Below, one piece after another: positions 7,488 through 17,400 of a DNA stretch of 64,000 bases (the first letter of the stretch is position 1; every line of letters starts with the position of its first letter). The notes below the pieces were generated by a model. It was not told the DNA's origin. It saw only the letters and a list, made by a program, of their open reading frames with translations, and ran no database searches. The stretch spans positions 2,395,501-2,459,500 of the forward strand of contig NZ_CP012945.1 in assembly GCF_001402915.1 (NCBI RefSeq), given 5' to 3'. Source of the DNA: Devosia sp. A16 (GTDB lineage: Bacteria > Pseudomonadota > Alphaproteobacteria > Rhizobiales > Devosiaceae). The translations under genes and the position numbers were made by a program.

Positions 7488-9548
7488 ATGGACCGCGCGA
7501 CCGAAGAAAAGATCTACGCCGGCGTCCTTGGCAAGATCCTCGGCGTCTATCACGGCCGGCCGGTCGAGGGCTGGTCATATGAGCGGATCATCGAGACGCA
7601 TGGCGAGGTGGATTACTTCGTAAATGGCAGAATGAACCTGCCGATCATGCTGCCCGACGACGATATCTCTGGCACCTTCGCCTTCTTCCGGGCGCTCGAG
7701 GACAACGGCTACCCCAAGCACCTCGATCCGCACACCGTCGGCAAGACCTGGCTCAACTACATCATCGAGGAGAAGACCATCCTGTGGTGGGGCGGCCTCG
7801 GGCGCTCCACCGAGCACACGGCATACCTGCATCTGAAGAACGGCATCAAGGCGCCGCTCACCGGTTCGCACCAGCTCAACGGCCCGTGGATCCCGGCGCA
7901 GATCGGCGCCCAGATCTTCATGGACGCCTTTGCGCTGGCCAACCCCGACGATCCGGATCGGGCGGCCCAGATGGTGCGTGCCGCCGCCTCTGTCAGCCAT
8001 GACGGCGTGGCGCTCGATGCGGCCGTGCTGCTCGGCACCATGGAGGCGATGGCGTTCTCGGAGCGGAGCGTCGACAAGCTGCTCGACGCCGGGCTCCGCT
8101 ACGTCAGCAACAACCAGCTGCTGAGCCTGGTCGAGCAGTTGCGCAACCAATGCGCCAAGACCGACGACTGGCACGAGGTGCGCGCCTGGATCGCCGGCAA
8201 CCACGGCTACGCCCATTATGACGGGCCGTGCCACATGATCCCCAACCACGCCATCGTGCTGATGGCCCTGATGATGGCCGGTGATGATTTCGGCCGCTCG
8301 CTGAAAATCGCCACCACTGCCGGTTGGGACACCGACTGCAATGCCGGCAATGTCGGCTGCCTCAACGGTGTGCGGCTCGGGCTTGCCGCCCTCAACCAGG
8401 GGCCCGACCTGCGCGGCCCGGTCAGCGACTTCATGTATGTGGTCACCGCCGACGGCGCCGCCGGCATCACCGACGCGGTGCAGCAGACCCGCGGCATCGT
8501 CGCGGCGGCCAATGCGCTCAACGATGAGCCGGCTCCTGCCGCCCGGCCGAAATATGGCTTCGACTATCCCGGCGCGACGCAGGGCTTTGCGCTCTGCCCG
8601 CGCCATGTCGGCCGGCAGGCCGCGCTCCGGCTCGGCAATGCAGGTTCGGGGCTGGCGGTCGAGCTCAGCGGCCTGTCGCTCGGCGTCACCGGTTCGGTGT
8701 CGACGCCGGTCTTCGTCGAACCGTTCGCAGCGCAGTCGAGCTTTGCCATGGTGGCGAGCCCGACGCTCTATCCGGGACAGACCGTGACCGCCCGGCTCGA
8801 TCGGCCGGCCGGCGTGAACGCGCGCCTCTACGCCTTGATCTATGATCGCGACGATGCCGTGCAGCGCATCGAGGGAGAATGGTCCGAAGCCGGCGATCTC
8901 AGCTGGACGGTGCCCGACACCAATGGCCTGCCGCTCTACCGGCTTGGCCTCGAGTTCGGTTCCGACAGTCGCTTCGATGGCACCGTTACGGTCAGATCCG
9001 TCGACTGGTCCGGCGCGCCGGTCGCCTATGAGACCAAGGGCATGCTGGTCAAATCGATCTGGAACCTCACCCCGTTCTGGACCCGCGCCTGGGTCAGTTC
9101 GGCCAAGCACTTCGCACCGGATTTCAAGTACACGCTGTGCTTCTCGCATCCATACGAGAACGGCGTCGCCACCACCGGCAGCCGCGACTGGGACAATTAC
9201 TCGGTCGCCAGTTCCCTCGACTACTCGATCAATGACGGCGCCGGCTTGGTGGCCCGGGCTCGCGGTCATCGCCGCTATTATGCCGGCATGCTGCGCGGCC
9301 GCGAGGCGCTGATCATCAGGCGTTATGACGATGAGGTTGAGGTGCTGTCGCGCGTTCCGGTAGAGGTCGGCGCCGAAGGCAAGCGCGACCTCAAACTGAC
9401 CGTGGCCGGCGACCGGCTGAGTCTGGTGGTCGATGGCCGCCCGGCCGGCGAGGCCACCGACGCCACCTTCAGCAGCGGCAGCGCCGGCTTCATCGTCGAG
9501 AAGGGGACCATCGTCGCCGATGGTTTCCTCGTTCACGCTGTGCACTAG
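7488..9548 (+). CDS. ADP-ribosylglycohydrolase (ARH)-family protein with C-terminal jelly-roll-like extension
   Basis: The 686-residue protein has an ARH/DraG-like domain over about residues 5-340. It shows the helix-rich N-terminus (KIYAGVLGKILGVYHGRPVEGW), the metal-site candidate PDDDISGTF (Asp57-59), and GWDTDCNAGN (279-288), matching the C-terminal Asp pair of the di-metal site. The remaining ~340 residues have no counterpart in classical ARH enzymes. Their last ~140 residues (DGAGLVARARGHRRYYAG, then SLVVDGRPAGEATDATFSSG) look like a concanavalin/LamG or DUF1080-type beta sandwich. It likely cleaves an N- or O-ribosyl or glycosyl bond. No signal peptide is present. Start is 3 bases after the hydrolase stop; a paralogue is at 12839-14986. 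Confidence 0.85.
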   Translation: MDRATEEKIYAGVLGKILGVYHGRPVEGWSYERIIETHGEVDYFVNGRMNLPIMLPDDDISGTFAFFRALEDNGYPKHLDPHTVGKTWLNYIIEEKTILWWGGLGRSTEHTAYLHLKNGIKAPLTGSHQLNGPWIPAQIGAQIFMDAFALANPDDPDRAAQMVRAAASVSHDGVALDAAVLLGTMEAMAFSERSVDKLLDAGLRYVSNNQLLSLVEQLRNQCAKTDDWHEVRAWIAGNHGYAHYDGPCHMIPNHAIVLMALMMAGDDFGRSLKIATTAGWDTDCNAGNVGCLNGVRLGLAALNQGPDLRGPVSDFMYVVTADGAAGITDAVQQTRGIVAAANALNDEPAPAARPKYGFDYPGATQGFALCPRHVGRQAALRLGNAGSGLAVELSGLSLGVTGSVSTPVFVEPFAAQSSFAMVASPTLYPGQTVTARLDRPAGVNARLYALIYDRDDAVQRIEGEWSEAGDLSWTVPDTNGLPLYRLGLEFGSDSRFDGTVTVRSVDWSGAPVAYETKGMLVKSIWNLTPFWTRAWVSSAKHFAPDFKYTLCFSHPYENGVATTGSRDWDNYSVASSLDYSINDGAGLVARARGHRRYYAGMLRGREALIIRRYDDEVEVLSRVPVEVGAEGKRDLKLTVAGDRLSLVVDGRPAGEATDATFSSGSAGFIVEKGTIVADGFLVHAVH

Positions 9549-9616
9549 TCAGGGCGCGCCAGCAGTCCTGGAGCCGACGCCTGGCGCCGGCTTCCCCTGT
9601 TTGAAGGAGTTACCCC

Positions 9617-10534
9617 ATGTCACGCGACGAGGTGGCGCGCCGCGCCGCCCTAAAGCAGATCCACGAGCGTTACACGTACTGGAACAACGTGCCGCATCGC
9701 GGCCTGATGGTGGAAGGCCGCCCGGCCATGACCCGCATCGACCCCGACAAGGTCGGCGACTTCGTCCTGGTGACGGTGCGTGATCCGCTGATCGCCTATG
9801 CCGGCGATCCGACCGCCCATATCGGACAGTACCTCGAGGGGGCTGAGCTGATCGGTGAGTCCGGTATGTTCACGTCGATATCGGGCACCTATGAGGGGGC
9901 GAGGATCACCGTCGTCTCGGGTGGCAGCGGCTCGTCGGAGGCCGAACTGCTGCTCTATGATTTCATGGAGTTCTCCAAGGCTCACACGTACCTGCGCGTC
10001 GGCGGCTCCGGCGGCATCGGCACCGATGTGAAGCCGGGCGACATCGTCGTTTCCTCGGGTGTGGTGCGCGAGGAAGGCATGACCCGCGCCTATGTCGATC
10101 GCGCCTTCCCGGCCGCCAGCCATTATGAAGTGGTGGCCGCCATGGCCCAGGCGGCAGATGAGCTCGGCGCCGACTATCACGTCGGCGTCACCCTGTCGGT
10201 CGACAGCGATTTCGCCGGCGTCGGCCGGCCCGGCGTCGGCGGCTACCTGCAGCCGTGGAACATCGAAATGCTGGCGACCTATAACCGCGCCGGCGTGCTC
10301 AACGGCGACCGGGAATCGGCGGCGGTGGTCACGCTCGCGGCGCTCTACGGCTTCCGCGGTGGTTCGGTGTGTTCGGTGGCCGACAATGTCATCACCAATG
10401 CCGAATTCAGCCACGGCGCCGGTCACGCCAAAGCCATCGACGTGGCGCTCAAGGGCTGCGCCCTTCTCGATCGGATGGACAGGAAGCGCACTGCCGGCGG
10501 CAAGAAATACTGGCTGCCTTCGATGGGGTGCTGA
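9617..10534 (+). CDS. Nucleoside phosphorylase (PNP/UDP family)
   Basis: The 305-residue protein starts at ATG 9617 behind a clear GAAGGAG. It has the trimeric/hexameric PNP_UDP_1 pattern: FVLVTVRDPLIAYA, ISGTYEGARITVVSGGSGSSEAE (split over the phosphate site), LRVGGSGGIGTDVKPGDIVVSSG, and NIEMLATYNRAG. These correspond to the phosphate-binding, base-binding and conserved nucleoside-contact segments of uridine or purine nucleoside phosphorylases. It would convert a nucleoside plus phosphate to base and ribose-1-phosphate. As the last gene of the operon, after a nucleoside hydrolase and an ARH-family protein, it supports nucleoside or riboside breakdown. Base specificity cannot be read safely. 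A 68-base gap separates it from the ARH gene. Confidence 0.9.
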   Translation: MSRDEVARRAALKQIHERYTYWNNVPHRGLMVEGRPAMTRIDPDKVGDFVLVTVRDPLIAYAGDPTAHIGQYLEGAELIGESGMFTSISGTYEGARITVVSGGSGSSEAELLLYDFMEFSKAHTYLRVGGSGGIGTDVKPGDIVVSSGVVREEGMTRAYVDRAFPAASHYEVVAAMAQAADELGADYHVGVTLSVDSDFAGVGRPGVGGYLQPWNIEMLATYNRAGVLNGDRESAAVVTLAALYGFRGGSVCSVADNVITNAEFSHGAGHAKAIDVALKGCALLDRMDRKRTAGGKKYWLPSMGC

Positions 10535-10571
10535 GCAGTTCGCGGCCCACCCCGCGGGACCGGTGGCTATG

Positions 10572-10672
10572 GACCCCCACCCTTGATCCCTCCCGTAAGG
10601 GGGAGGGAGACGTAAACTGAGATGCCGGTGTGAGGGTCTCCCTCCCCCTTGCGGGGGGCAGGGGTGGGGGTC
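10572..10672. repeat. Intergenic inverted repeat, family A
   Basis: GACCCCCACCC at the left end mirrors GGGTGGGGGTC at the right end. Inside, the CCTCCC/AGGGGGAGGGAGAC arm pairs with GTCTCCCTCCCCCTT. It fills the gap between two convergent operons, so it can also fold in both transcripts. A related copy is at 54511-54626. It has the look of a REP/BIME- or MITE-like element common between alphaproteobacterial genes. Confidence 0.75.
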
Positions 10673-10701
10673 AGCCCGCAGGGCGCCGGAGTGTCTGCTA
10701 G

Positions 10702-11718
10702 CTAGCTCCGCCCGATCTTGCGCCAGCCCCAGGAAACCGGGGCCGCGGCGACGCTCTGGCGCTTGATCAGCTCGACCCCGACCTTGAAATGGCGCACCGC
10801 TCGGGTCGGCTCGGCGATCCGGTCGAGCAGCAGGGTGAGCGCCACGGCCGCCATCTCCGAGACCGGCTGGCGCACTGTCGTCAGTTCCGGCTCGACGATC
10901 GAGGCCCAGGGGATGTCGTCGAAGCCGACGACCGACAGATCGGTGGGGACATGGATGCCGAGCTGGCGGGCGGCGCGTAGCACGCCGACCGCGATCAGGT
11001 CGTTGCCGCACATCACCGCGCTGACGTCCCGACGCTCCAGGGCGGCGCGGATGCGTTCGGGCAGGTCGATGGCAAACGGCGCCTTTTCCTCCCACATCAC
11101 GGTGGCGTGCCCGGCCAGCGCCTCAATGAAGCCGAGGCGCCGATCGTCCTTGCTGGGGAGCACGCTCGCCGCCGTCAACATGCCGATACGGGTGTGCCCC
11201 ATGTCGACCAGGTGCCGCGCCAGCAACTGGCCGCCCTCGTAGTCCTTGGTGGTGACGTTGTCGACGCTGAGGCTGGGTGTGCCAATCACCACGATGGGCA
11301 CCGAATAGTCCGAGCTGACCACCTCGTCGGGTCCCGCCGTCTGGCACCAGACCACCCCCTCGACGCCATGCTGCTCGAGCCGCCGGATCCCCTGCACCTC
11401 TTCGTCGGCATGGCCCGAGGTGTCGATCAGCACCACGGTGTAGCCGGCCTGCCGCGCGGCCCGTTCGAAGCTCTGCGCCAGCGCCGGGTAATAGGGGTTG
11501 TTGAGGTCGGGAAGCACCAGGCCCAGCGTCATGCTCTTGCCGGTGCGCACCGCCTGTGCCGAGCGGTTGGGACGATAGCCGAGCCGCTGCGCCACTTCGC
11601 GCACCCGGGCACGGACCTCTTCGCCGATCGTGCCGCCGCCGTTGAGGGCATACGACACCGCCGCGATGGAGACCTTGGCCTCCCGCGCCACGTCGCGGAT
11701 CGTCGCTGACTTTCTCAT
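10702..11718 (-). CDS. LacI-family transcriptional regulator of the riboside system
   Basis: The ATG at 11718 gives 338 residues; a TTG at 11736 is an alternative start. The N-terminal helix-turn-helix (TIRDVAREAKVSIAAVSYAL, then NG) is canonical LacI, including the VSxAL reading head and the hinge helix region. The rest is the periplasmic-binding-protein-like effector domain, with SMTLGLVLPDLNNPYY and DLSVVGFDDIPWA. It is the last gene of the permease-ARH-ATPase operon. It most likely binds the TGAAACGTTTAA boxes at 2571-2582 and 16722-16733 and releases them when its ligand, probably the imported compound or a breakdown product, accumulates. Autoregulation follows from its operon position. 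Confidence 0.93.
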   Translation of the reverse strand: MRKSATIRDVAREAKVSIAAVSYALNGGGTIGEEVRARVREVAQRLGYRPNRSAQAVRTGKSMTLGLVLPDLNNPYYPALAQSFERAARQAGYTVVLIDTSGHADEEVQGIRRLEQHGVEGVVWCQTAGPDEVVSSDYSVPIVVIGTPSLSVDNVTTKDYEGGQLLARHLVDMGHTRIGMLTAASVLPSKDDRRLGFIEALAGHATVMWEEKAPFAIDLPERIRAALERRDVSAVMCGNDLIAVGVLRAARQLGIHVPTDLSVVGFDDIPWASIVEPELTTVRQPVSEMAAVALTLLLDRIAEPTRAVRHFKVGVELIKRQSVAAAPVSWGWRKIGRS

Positions 11719-11756
11719 TGTCGGCGGGCGCCCCAATTTCCTGCCCCCAGCCAGTC

Positions 11757-12836
<1,080 letters not shown>

Positions 12837-12838
12837 GG

Positions 12839-14986
12839 TCAGCCTCCGATCCGGCGAACGCTGAGCCCGAGGGCCGGCACCGTTCCGCCTTCGATGAGGA
12901 ACCCTGCGCCCCCCGATAGGTAGGACGCATCCACCGCCTCGACGATCGGCTTGCCATTGATCGTGAGGCTGATCCGGTCTCCCACGGCGCTGACCTCGAA
13001 CCGTTGTCGGCTGTTTGGCACGAAGTCGAACGGCACCGAAGCGAGGATGTCGAGCTCTGCGTCCCGCCGGCGGACGATCGATGACTTGCCGTCATGCACC
13101 ACACCCGCATAGTAGCGGCGGTGGCCGCGGGCGCGCACCACCAGTCCCGCCATCTCATGCAGCTCGATCACCAGTTCCGACGCGATGGCATAGTCGGTCC
13201 AGTCGCGCGTGCCGAAGGTGATCACGCCGTTGCTGTCGGGATGCGACAGGGTGAAGGTGTTGTAGATGTCGGTCGCCCAGTGCTTGGCCGACGACACGAA
13301 CTGCTTGGTCCAGAACGTCGTGGTGTCCCAGGGCGTGAGACGCGGTGTCAGCTCCTTCGAGCTTCCGAACGTCAGATTCTCCGGCGCCCCGGTCCAGTCG
13401 AGCGAGATGATGGCGATCCGGCCCGACAGCCGGTGCGCGGCCGAGAGTTCGATGCCCAGCCGATGGATCGGCCGCCCACCCGTGTCGGGAACCTTGAAGG
13501 CGACCGGGTTGTCGCCCTCGGCGATCTCGATCCACTCGCCGTCGAGGCGGGCGAGCTGATCGGTCTCGTCGAAATAGTGGATGAAGAAGCGTGCCATCGG
13601 GTTGACCGCCTCGAAGCCGCGGATGGTGCCGGTGACGGTCTGCGTGGCGTAGAGCGTCGGGCTGGCGATCACCTCGAAATACGAGGTGTCCGACACGCCG
13701 CGCGGCTTGGGGTCTATGAAGGTGGGCACCGAAACTGCTCCGGTCACCCCCGCTGCCAACCCCTCGAAGCTCAGCTCCAGCCCGTTGGCTGCGCTTGACG
13801 TGTTGAGGTTGCCGACGCGGGTGATCGCCTGGCGTCCCTGGTGCAGCGGGCAGCGGGCAAAGCCCTGCACGGCGCCCGGAAACTCGAAGGCGAAGCGGCT
13901 TGCCGGTGCGGCGTAGCTTTCACCCTTGAGCTGCGCGGCGCTGCGCAGCACGCGGCGGGTCTCGATCACCGCATCGGTGACGCATTCGCCGCCATCGGCG
14001 CCCACCACATACATCAGGTCCGCTACCGGCCCGCGAAAGTCAGGACCGGTCTCGAGGCCCGCGAGCCCCAGGCGGATGCCGTTCAGGGCGCCAAGGTTGC
14101 CGGCGTTGCAATCGGTGTCCCAGCCCGAGGAGACGGCAATCTTGAGCCCCTTCTGGAAGTCGTCGCCACCCAGCAGGAACGAGGCGATCAGCAGCGCGTG
14201 GTTGGGCACCATCGGACAGTTGCCCGGGTAGCGTTCATAACCGTGGTTGGCGCCCAGCCAGTGGCGCACGGCGCGCCAGTCGTCGCCCGCCTTGGCGCAC
14301 TGCTCGCGCACATCGGCGATGACGCCGTTGAGCTCGTTGCTCCGCGAGTAGCGAAGGCCGAGGTCGAGCAGCTTGTCGATATCGCGCTCGTCATAGGCCG
14401 CCGCCTGCATGGCGGCGAGCAGACACGCCGCTTCCACTGCCACGCCGTCATGGCTCACCGAGCCCGCGGCGCGAGCCATGGCCGCCGCCCGGTCGGGGTC
14501 GGACGGGTTCACCATCGACCAGGTGTCGATGAAGATCTCGGCGCCGATCTGCTCGGCCATGCCCTTGCCGTTCATGGCGATCGAACCGCTGGCCGGGGCG
14601 GCGATGCCGTGCTTGAGTCGGAGATAGGCCGTGTGCTCGGTCGAGCGGCCGAGACCGCCCCACCAGAGCACCGTCTTGTCCTCGACGATGTAATTGAGCC
14701 AGGTGTCACCGATCGCCTTGGCGGAGATGTCGGCGGGAAAGCCGTTATCCTCGAGCGCCCGATAGAACAGGAACGTGCCCGAGATATCGTCGTCGGGGAC
14801 GATCAGCGGCCAGTTCACCCGATGGTTCACATAGTCTTCGACTTCCCCGAAGGTGTCGCGAATGGCCTCGTAGGTCCAGCCTTCGACCGCACGCCCGAGA
14901 TAGACGCCGATCAGCTTGCCGAGGACGCCCGCATAGGTCCTTTCGGCGACGGCGGTGAGCGGGGTGGGGGAGACACGGACGTTCAT
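12839..14986 (-). CDS. Second ADP-ribosylglycohydrolase (ARH)-family protein, paralogue of 7488-9548
   Basis: The 715-residue protein is collinear with the ARH protein at 7488-9548. Shared landmarks are TYAGVLGKLIGVYLGRAVEG, PDDDISGTF, WWGGLGRSTEHTAYL, SHDGVA, GWDTDCNAGN and a C-terminal RARGHRRYYAGVV region. It carries both metal-site Asp clusters, so it should be active. The C-terminal half again resembles a beta-sandwich domain and is about 30 residues longer than in the paralogue. It lies between permease and ATPase genes of the importer operon, which ties the enzyme to the imported substrate. Two diverged copies on convergent operons suggest different bond or anomer specificity, or action at successive steps. 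No signal peptide is present. Confidence 0.85.
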   Translation of the reverse strand: MNVRVSPTPLTAVAERTYAGVLGKLIGVYLGRAVEGWTYEAIRDTFGEVEDYVNHRVNWPLIVPDDDISGTFLFYRALEDNGFPADISAKAIGDTWLNYIVEDKTVLWWGGLGRSTEHTAYLRLKHGIAAPASGSIAMNGKGMAEQIGAEIFIDTWSMVNPSDPDRAAAMARAAGSVSHDGVAVEAACLLAAMQAAAYDERDIDKLLDLGLRYSRSNELNGVIADVREQCAKAGDDWRAVRHWLGANHGYERYPGNCPMVPNHALLIASFLLGGDDFQKGLKIAVSSGWDTDCNAGNLGALNGIRLGLAGLETGPDFRGPVADLMYVVGADGGECVTDAVIETRRVLRSAAQLKGESYAAPASRFAFEFPGAVQGFARCPLHQGRQAITRVGNLNTSSAANGLELSFEGLAAGVTGAVSVPTFIDPKPRGVSDTSYFEVIASPTLYATQTVTGTIRGFEAVNPMARFFIHYFDETDQLARLDGEWIEIAEGDNPVAFKVPDTGGRPIHRLGIELSAAHRLSGRIAIISLDWTGAPENLTFGSSKELTPRLTPWDTTTFWTKQFVSSAKHWATDIYNTFTLSHPDSNGVITFGTRDWTDYAIASELVIELHEMAGLVVRARGHRRYYAGVVHDGKSSIVRRRDAELDILASVPFDFVPNSRQRFEVSAVGDRISLTINGKPIVEAVDASYLSGGAGFLIEGGTVPALGLSVRRIGG

Positions 14987-14989
14987 GGA

Positions 14990-15823
14990 CTATCCTTTGA
15001 CGGCGCCGGAGGTCATGCCGGAGATGAAGAAGCGCTGCAGCAGCAGGAAGAAGACGATGATCGGGGCGACCAGGATGAAGGCACCGGCCATCAGCGCGCC
15101 CTGGTCGGTGGCGTAGGTGCCGTTCATCGACAGGTAGCCCAGCGTCATGGTGATGTTCGATCGCCCCTTCTGGAAGGTCGAGGTGATCAGGAACTCGTTC
15201 CAGGAATTGAGGAACACGATGATTGCCACGGTGATCAGGCCCGGGCGCATCAGCGGCAGGATGACGTGCAGGAACGTCTGCAGCGGATTGGCCCCATCCA
15301 TAAATGCGGCATCGTCGACATCGTGCGGGATCGAGATGACGTAGGCGCGCAACAAAAAGATCGAGATCGGCAGGTTGATGGCGGCGAGGATCAGCGACGT
15401 CGCAGCGAAATTCCCCACGATCCCCAGCTTGGCGTAGACGAAGTAGAGCGGGAACAGGAACAGCTGGATCGGTACCGTCGTCGCGCAGAGGAAGTAGATG
15501 GTGATCAGCTGCCAGCCGGGGATCTTGCGCCGCGCCAGGGCGAAGGCGGCGAGCGATGCAAAGGCCAGCGTGATCAGCGTCGTGGTGCCGCTCAGGAGCA
15601 GCGAGTTGACGATGCCGATCGAAAACTTGCCGCCGTTCCAGGCCCGGACGAAGTTGTCGAGGCTGAAGCTTTCGGGCAGGCTCAGCGGGTTGGCGACGAT
15701 CGCCGTATGCGGCTTGAAGGCGTTGAGCGCCACCAGCCCCAGCGGCAGCAGCGCCACCAGCACCGCGCCGATGAGGAAGACGTTGGCGAGCGTGCGTGAA
15801 ACCGGGGATGCGCTGGTCTGCAT
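14990..15823 (-). CDS. Carbohydrate ABC transporter permease (MalG-like)
   Basis: The 277-residue inner-membrane protein has six predicted membrane segments beginning with LANVFLIGAVLVALLPLGLV. The conserved EAA-type cytoplasmic loop appears as DVDDAAFMDGANPLQTFLHV, followed by ILPLMRPGL, the contact site for the ATPase. It is the partner of the upstream MalF-like permease, 1 base away, and together they form the channel for the binding protein encoded at 2668-3984. The next gene, 3 bases on, is an ARH-family enzyme. The start ATG is preceded by GAGG within the end of the upstream gene, suggesting coupled translation. Confidence 0.93.
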   Translation of the reverse strand: MQTSASPVSRTLANVFLIGAVLVALLPLGLVALNAFKPHTAIVANPLSLPESFSLDNFVRAWNGGKFSIGIVNSLLLSGTTTLITLAFASLAAFALARRKIPGWQLITIYFLCATTVPIQLFLFPLYFVYAKLGIVGNFAATSLILAAINLPISIFLLRAYVISIPHDVDDAAFMDGANPLQTFLHVILPLMRPGLITVAIIVFLNSWNEFLITSTFQKGRSNITMTLGYLSMNGTYATDQGALMAGAFILVAPIIVFFLLLQRFFISGMTSGAVKG

Positions 15824-15824
15824 G

Positions 15825-16694
15825 TCAGGCCTCGAGGCTGGCGCGGCTCATGCGCACATAGACGATCGATGCGATGAGCCCGAAAAAGCTCATCACCAAA
15901 GCCACCGCTGCCGCCTTGCCGACCTGGAAGCTGGTGAAGGCGAACTTGTAGGCATAGGTCGAGAGCATCTCGGTGGCGCGCGCCGGCCCACCCTGAGTGA
16001 TCAGGTAGATGTAATCGAAGGTGAGGAACGAGAAGATCGTGACCAGCACCAGCATCAGCCCCAGCGTGGGCAGGATGTTCGGCAACGTCACGTTCCAGAA
16101 CACCTGCCAGCCATTGGCGCCCTCAAGGAACGCCGCCTCGAGCTGCTCCTCCGGCGTCTGCCGCATGGCGGCGAAGAACACCACGGTGAGATAGCCCCAG
16201 AAATGCCAGATATCGACGCCGGCCACCGCATAGAGCGCGGTCGACGGCTCGGTCAGCGGGCTCGACATCGGGATGAAATTCTTGGAGACGAACCCCAAGA
16301 GGCCCGAAACCGGTGACAGGATGATATTCTGCCAGATCACCGCGTTGGCCACCGGGGCGAGCACATAGGGCAACAGGAAGATCACCTGGTAGACCGCACC
16401 GGATTTGCGCCGGCTCAGCAGCAGCGATGCCGCGACGAGGGCAATGGCCATCGGGATAGTGAGGAAGATCAGCGCCCACTGGATATTGTTGGTGATCGCC
16501 GCCCAGAACACGTTGTCGGCGAACAGCGCCTCAAAGTTGTCGAGTCCGATAAAGCTGGGAGCGGAGACGCCGTCCCAGCGGGAGAACGACGCGCCGAAGG
16601 TCAGCAGCGCCGGCAGCAACACGATGGCCACGCTGAGCAGCAGGGCCGGCGTGACGAACAGCACGTGATAGGCTCTCTGTGACAACGGCTTCAA
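15825..16694 (-). CDS. Carbohydrate ABC transporter permease (MalF-like), TTG start
   Basis: The TTG at 16694 is preferred: GGAGGG (16709-16704) lies 9 bases upstream, and the promoter and operator at 16717-16747 lie inside the longer frame that would start at ATG 16778. The resulting 289-residue protein begins with KPLSQRAYHVLFVTPALLL, a typical MalF-like first segment, and has about six membrane spans. The EAA loop reads EEQLEAAFLEGANGWQVF, followed by NVTLPNILPTLG. It is the first gene of the minus-strand importer operon. The short leader, about 16-20 bases from the inferred transcript start, fits the chosen start codon. Confidence 0.9.
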   Translation of the reverse strand: MKPLSQRAYHVLFVTPALLLSVAIVLLPALLTFGASFSRWDGVSAPSFIGLDNFEALFADNVFWAAITNNIQWALIFLTIPMAIALVAASLLLSRRKSGAVYQVIFLLPYVLAPVANAVIWQNIILSPVSGLLGFVSKNFIPMSSPLTEPSTALYAVAGVDIWHFWGYLTVVFFAAMRQTPEEQLEAAFLEGANGWQVFWNVTLPNILPTLGLMLVLVTIFSFLTFDYIYLITQGGPARATEMLSTYAYKFAFTSFQVGKAAAVALVMSFFGLIASIVYVRMSRASLEA

Positions 16695-16716
16695 CGTCCG
16701 CAACCCTCCGTTGTCA

Positions 16717-16747
16717 ATTAGTGAAACGTTTAATGTAGCGATGTCAA
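16717..16747 (-). promoter_or_regulatory. Promoter with LacI-type operator for the permease/ARH operon
   Basis: On the minus strand, TTGACA (16747-16742) and ACTAAT (16722-16717) are separated by 19 bases. The forward-strand box TGAAACGTTTAA (16722-16733) lies between them. The identical 12-base box and identical ACTAAT hexamer occur at 2571-2587. Repressor bound here would cover the -10 region. The arrangement strongly suggests one LacI protein controlling both convergent operons. Confidence 0.72.
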
Positions 16748-16784
16748 GTGAGCTTGCGGTGCTATATTCCACCTGCAATGGGCG

Positions 16785-17369
16785 CTAGAACAGCTCGAAG
16801 TAACCCAGGGCGTCACCGATTGCCTCTTCCTCGTAGCCGAGGTGGCTGAGCAACACGCGCTCGAGGGCGTGATAGATCTCGAGCGTATCGGCGAAGCGGC
16901 TGGGGCCGGGCTCCAGCGCCAGCTCGCCCAGTGCATCGATCAGGCGGACCAGCAGCTCGTGCACCACCACATGCTCGGCGCGCAGCCGGTCGGCGATCGC
17001 CTTGAAGCCGGCGCCCTGCGAGGCGATGGCCGGGAAGATCGCCTCGTCCTCGATCGAGTGATGCACGTTGACGATGTTGCAGTGCTGGCCGCAGAGGTTC
17101 CCGAAGCGCCGGTAGTTGGCCACCATGGCGAGGGTGGCGGCCTCGTCGGTCGCGGCTTGCGGGTCGACCTCGCCGGCCGCGGCGCGCTCGATCAGCACGG
17201 CCAGTGTCTTCATGTTGTCGCGCAGGTGATCGTGCACCTCCCTGAGGTGCAGCCCTGGCGCGCGCTGCGCCTCGGTCAGGCCTTCGAGCTTGATGGGCTG
17301 GGGCCGGGTGGCGTCGTCGAGAAATCCGATATCGAGCAGCATGCCCGTCAGATGGGACGCCTGGCCCAA
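16785..17369 (-). CDS. Hemerythrin-like (HHE) domain protein
   Basis: The 194-residue cytosolic protein has the spaced His/Glu pattern of HHE cation-binding proteins: LREVHDHLRDNM, GQHCNIVNVHHSIEDEAIFP, LRAEHVVVHELL and ERVLLSHLGYEEEAIGDAL. These would place a di-iron site in a four-helix bundle. Relatives sense or buffer oxygen, iron or NO, or act in iron-sulfur repair, but no specific role can be chosen. It ends just before the permease promoter and sits 31 bases downstream of an FAD-linked oxidase on the same strand, so the two may be cotranscribed. About 45 N-terminal residues precede the HHE core. Confidence 0.85.
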   Translation of the reverse strand: MGQASHLTGMLLDIGFLDDATRPQPIKLEGLTEAQRAPGLHLREVHDHLRDNMKTLAVLIERAAAGEVDPQAATDEAATLAMVANYRRFGNLCGQHCNIVNVHHSIEDEAIFPAIASQGAGFKAIADRLRAEHVVVHELLVRLIDALGELALEPGPSRFADTLEIYHALERVLLSHLGYEEEAIGDALGYFELF

Positions 17370-17400
17370 GGCGTCAACAAGGCACTTCTGGGTGACCGGG

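Noticed and set aside
13841-15799. A plus-strand open frame of about 650 codons opposite the second ARH gene and a permease.
   Set aside because: Antisense to two clear genes; no domain and no ribosome-binding site.
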